This document shows, one piece after another, positions 60,122-64,000 of a DNA stretch of 64,000 nt. The stretch is from Numida meleagris (lineage: Eukaryota; Chordata; Aves; Galliformes; Numididae). The translations under genes and the position numbers were made by a program. The notes beneath the pieces were generated by a model, which worked only from the letters and a program-made list of their open reading frames with translations, had not been told where the DNA came from and did no database searches. The stretch's first letter is position 1. Each line of letters opens with the position of its first letter. The stretch lies in NCBI RefSeq assembly GCF_002078875.1, contig NC_034414.1, positions 15,379,479-15,443,478 on the forward strand, written 5' to 3'.

Positions 60122-61585
60122 CTGGAATAAAACAGAATATTGTATTAGCCATAAACACACTGCTGTACTCCCCTGGGAATATACAGCCAGATCACACAAA
60201 GCTGCTGGGAACACTGCTTCTTCATGTCAGTACTGGAGCGAATACAGCGCTTTTCTGGCTTAAAGCTGGAGCGTGGAGCACTGACTGTAATGCCCCCTCC
60301 TAACTGCTGCACCAGCACTGTTCCATACAAACTGGGTCAGTAATTAAAAAAAAGCAAGCGCTGGATTCGGGGCACCTTTGCCCTCTAAAACCCTGCTAAA
60401 AGCAGTTAGAATTTTAGAATGAGCCTTCCATTTTTTCCTCCATGTTTCAGGAAAAGTTCATCGTGGTAGTGCAAATAATAAAAATATATATACACATACG
60501 CACATATTTACATATTATATGTATATGTACATATATATAATATACATTATATTATACATTTATCTAAATAAAGGTTCCAGAGAGAGCTGTTCAGCAGCCT
60601 CTCCTGTTGCACGCGGCCGATTTCTTACCGTTTTCCATCAGTTTAAATTGCAGTATGGGTGTTCCTCTCTTGTTTTATTTTTGCCTTAAATTCTGCAACA
60701 GCTGTAACCTCATGTTTTTGGCCTGGTCTGGTGGGATTGGAATTGGCCTAAGTGAAACCTTTCTTTAAATAACATGCTCTGCCTCTGTAAGACAACCTTG
60801 CACAGAAGTTGTGCCCTGTGCCCTGTAAACGTACCTGGGCAAGAGCGTTCTCCCTTCAGTTAGTGGCTTTCACGGCATGCATCAAGGATTAAAGCCTACC
60901 AAATGATGTGGTTTTAGCCTGGTTAACCTGCACTGATCATCTCGGTACCCTGAATAAAATGCGATAAAAACTTTTGAGTCCTTCAATTCATAATCTGACT
61001 TGGAGCCGTGTTTGGTTGCAACTCAGCCTCTACCACTGTCAATCCACGTGCCCGAAATCCCACTGAAAAACAGCCAAGACACTTTGTACTTTCTTTCTTT
61101 GCAAACCATTAGAGCTAGCAAAACTTCACTATAATTCCACTTCATCAGCTTCACACCTTAGGCTCACCTGCTCGCCTTGCCACGTGACTTCTTAGGCCAC
61201 ACAAAGCTACTGCTATGGCAGTGCTGCTCTAAGGCCTGTGCTAGGTGTGGGCAGCCATTTGTCTTTAACTTAATCCAGTAGGTGGACGTGAACAAAGATG
61301 ATCCCGTCCTTTTCCAGCTTAATCTAGCTAGGCTGTGCTCCTGATCAGTGAAGGTATTTATCTGCAATGTGAAACAACAGCTCAGAAAGCCTTCCGCTCC
61401 TATGAAGTATTTAAACGGACAGTTTCACTGGAGGTGAAAAGCCACAGCTCAGCGTAAGCCTTCCTGCTCAGAGACGATCAAGGTTACACCACCACCTTAT
61501 CATCTGCATCACCCTGCAGCCGCCTGCCTGCCTCCCCTTTGCCCGGTGCGTACGGAGGCTGCTGAGCTACTGGAGAGCCACCCAC
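60122..61585 (-). other. TSPAN4: TSPAN4 intron (1464 nt) with AT-rich tract
   Basis: Bounded on the - strand by GCG|GTGGGT and TATTCCAG. It holds an alternating purine-pyrimidine AT-rich tract at about 60482-60566. No other gene recognised. Confidence 0.9.
60482..60566. repeat. AT-rich alternating tract with inverted repeats
   Basis: About 85 bp of TA/CA/GTA-type alternating sequence (AATATATATACACATACGC ... TATATGTATATGTACATATA ... ATTATACATTTATC). Several overlapping palindromes such as TATATGTACATATA could extrude a cruciform or cause replication slippage. It lies inside a TSPAN4 intron. Confidence 0.75.
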
Positions 61586-61717
61586 CGCTTTCCACCAGGT
61601 CCCTGGGGAATGGAGCCCACAGTTCTCGCTGAATTCCAGGCAGCAGGAGTCCGGCACCCGGGTTGTGTTGTACACCTCAAACCAGTCGGTGTAGTTGGAG
61701 ACTCCACAGCATCTGAA
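61586..61717 (-). CDS. TSPAN4: TSPAN4, exon for the Cys-rich part of the large extracellular loop
   Basis: 132 nt (44 codons) on the - strand: FRCCGVSNYTDWFEVYN, TTRVPDSCCLEFSENCG, LHSPGTWWKA. It carries the tetraspanin signature CCG, the PDSCC motif and a further Cys (ENCG). With PCYE in the next exon this makes the six-Cys pattern that forms three disulfides. Two N-glycosylation sequons are visible (NYT and NTT; human has NYT and NAT). Acceptor CTTCCAG|TTC, donor GCG|GTGGGT. About residues 145-188 of 238. Differences from human are conservative (FSENC for FSESC, HSPG for HAPG). Upstream exons (TM1-TM3) are not in the window. Confidence 0.98.
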
Positions 61718-64000
61718 CTGGAAGAAGAACCAAGGCAATACCGTCAGGATGATCTGTCACTGGTGCCTGCTCGTTCTCAGGCAATGGGAAAATCTTCCGT
61801 GCCTCTTGTTGGATACAAACCGGACCTCATTCAGTGCACTGAATTACACTTGATTACACCAGCAGGGGCTTGAAATTTTGAAGGAATGTAGTATTTCCTC
61901 AGCTTTACCTACAGAGACTAATGTAGCTAATGTGGAGACAAGAAGCAAAAGCCCTATTTGCAGTGGCAGGACGCTGCAGGAGCTGAAGCAAGACAATGCC
62001 AGCCAGGTAACAAGGTTAAGAGTGACTGTGTAGGATTATTATGATCATTTGTATCTTGTTGACAGGAAAAAAAATATTTAGGACACAGATGCAGCATCCA
62101 GGAGGTAAAGGCAGTGTGATCTGTACTGCATACTACTTCTAAAATCATGATTTAAGTTAATGAGGCAAACTTCTCTCTGTGCTGATCATCTCTGAACATC
62201 TTTGCGACTCAGTAAAAGATTTATTTCCAACTCTTCTCTCTGGTGCAGCTCCTTAATGTCGCTATTTGATGTTGCTAAGTAATGGGACTTTAAGAGTTCA
62301 CGCAGTGATGCAATGTACAATGACCACATCAGTGCTAAATCACAAGGCTTGTTACATTGGCGTGGTGGGATGCAAGCGCAGGAAATGTACGTAACAGCAC
62401 AGGGAATGGCTCTGTGACCATCTTCCCCTGTGGGAACTGCAACGTGCCTGTGATACAAAACAAGTGAGGATCATTAGCATGTGGATATATGCACCATCTG
62501 GCACTCCTGTGCTAACTCAGATGTATGAACGTGTAGGTATTGAGGCACTTCAGCACTTGTTCTAATGAGTGAAACAAGGCAGCCTGCACGGCTTTACAGG
62601 CATGGGGCTGCAAAACTCTCAGCTACGGGCAGTGTGTCACACTTTTTCAAGGCTATGCCAGCAACCTACGTGGCTGTGAAACAACTTGCCAAGGTCTTAT
62701 TTTTAAACCAGATTGTTTCTGAGCCTGTCCAGTATTTTTCACTTCCATACACAACCTGCTCCTCCCATTTCTGATGACGCATCATCACGCCGAGTTTTGC
62801 ATCATCAGAACTTAGGACCTAATTCAGACCCTGGTATTTACACTGTCCCAGTGAGAGTTTTCCCTCCGAAATAATAGGGTTGGTGGGCACGGAGGGCTGC
62901 GTGGGCTGGTCGCTGCACGCACCACAGCTGCCATTCAAGACCAACAGAGGGCAGAGGTGTCACACGCTGCCTTGCTCATCCCACGTAGCTTCAAGCCCTG
63001 GCAGAATGTGGCCGACAATAGAGCCATTCCAGTGCTCACAGTGCTGTGTTTTTTTCTGCCAAACAAACAAAACTCAGAAATTTCTCCCAGAGTAGCACCT
63101 CCCTAAGGTTCTGCTCAGAATTCAGATTCGGTCCGTGGCAGAAATCAATCCTTAGCTTGTAAGCTCAGAAATGAAACATTTCCAAGCTGCATTTTCTACA
63201 AAATGACTGAAAAGGGGGGAAAAAAAAGTTTGTGACTTTTTTTTTCCTTTACGTTCCTGCACACAAGGCAGCAGTTCATGAGTGAGAGGTCCCAAAAGCA
63301 GACAGAAGCAGTATGGAACACAAGCCACATGTTTGGTTTGAAGAGTAGGTTTATCTGCAAATCTCACTAGAAGGTCTCACAGGCTGTCATCATTAGCGAT
63401 CCATCAACTCCTCGGATAGATGTAAGTGACAGACAGCTTGTCTTTCAAGCCAGCCTTGAAAATGTGGCTCATACATGATGCAGAGAGTGAAACAGTGAGG
63501 TCTGAGGCATTTCAGTGACGTTCTGGCCAAACACAAGCGACACGAGTTTGCACGGATCGGAACTAAACCCCTTCTCCCCATAATTTTTATGGATGAGAGT
63601 GTCAAAGTCTGACAGGCTAAGGCAACAAAGTGTAGGTTTTGTAGGTTTGCAGCTCAGCTGAAGGAGTTGAGAACAACTGTTCCTATGGGGCCTGCAAAGC
63701 AGACCACGGTGAGGTCTAGGATTGGGATTCCAAACAGCGTCAAACTTTCCAGTAGGGTGGAAGTAGGAGGGGCAGAGACAAATCTGGCCTAGTCTTGGTC
63801 ACCCGTTCCGTGCCAGTGTAGGTCCTCCGTGCAATGTATAACAGCAGAGGATTTAATATTGCTATTTACCTGCCACTGCTGACAAATAAGGCAGTCCCAG
63901 CAAGGGGAGAAAGGGCTAAGAAGAGATCAAGGGTGAGAAACGGAAGGAAGTTGCACAAGGGTCGTGGTACTGGAAGAAATAATAATAACACATCGAAGGA
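61718..64000 (-). other. TSPAN4: TSPAN4 intron, continuing past the window edge
   Basis: I searched the - strand for the preceding exon (YAQQDLKKGLHLYGTQGNVG and NAWSIIQTD type sequence) and did not find it. The intron is therefore at least 2.28 kb and extends beyond 64000. The open frames here (for example 61610-61873 +, which is partly the antisense shadow of the TSPAN4 exon) are not genes. No repeat family was recognised. Confidence 0.7.

Noticed and set aside
61610..61873. 87-aa + strand frame over the TSPAN4 exon
   Set aside because: Antisense shadow of the TSPAN4 large-loop exon. The - strand reading matches tetraspanin-4 exactly with correct splice sites.

Overview
The window is vertebrate nuclear DNA, almost certainly from a galliform bird close to chicken. 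It shows introns with consensus GT...AG borders, several CR1 LINE fragments carrying the avian 3' octamer repeat, and three copies of a mariner-type DNA transposon. It holds parts of two genes that sit next to each other on human 11p15.5. No prokaryotic gene, CRISPR array, rRNA or tRNA was seen. The many short open frames are chance frames or parts of repeats.

Layout. From 1 to 35.5 kb lies the 3' part of CHID1 (chitinase domain-containing 1, also SI-CLP) on the + strand. Its last three coding exons are at 30324-30404, 33264-33306 and 35280-35378, followed by a short 3'UTR with AATAAA at 35516. No earlier CHID1 exon was found, so 1-30323 looks like one intron of more than 30 kb. From about 35.5 to 57.1 kb is a gene-poor convergent intergenic region. 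From 57.1 kb to the end lies the 3' part of TSPAN4 (tetraspanin-4) on the - strand. Its last three coding exons are at 61586-61717, 60038-60121 and 57138-57206. They encode the Cys-rich part of the large extracellular loop, TM4 and the C-terminal tail. The upstream TSPAN4 exons lie beyond the right edge. The two genes converge tail to tail, as they do in human, but about 21.6 kb separates the two stop codons.

Mobile DNA. There are two long CR1 fragments (5484-6122 and 38353-38925), both - strand, and a + strand copy with an intact 3' end (40719-41027). Shorter CR1 pieces are at 14736-14822, 14835-15026, 18951-19195, 20952-21041 and 25724-25827. Three related mariner copies lie at 9046-9503, 14253-14445 and 19912-20073. 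Two copies of a ~343-bp TG...CA element (22718-23059 and 43774-44117) look like solo LTRs. Simple repeats and short tandem duplications are scattered throughout.

The two genes are not known to work together. CHID1 encodes a secreted or lysosomal GH18-fold protein and TSPAN4 a four-pass membrane organiser of migrasomes. The notable observations are structural: an internally deleted mariner that keeps both ends of its transposase frame, a CR1 insertion with a 12-bp direct repeat overlapping its own 3' octamer, a CR1 pair arranged like a twin-priming inversion, the paired LTR-like elements, and an unassigned exon-like segment at 2196-2349. I found no convincing undescribed biological system.
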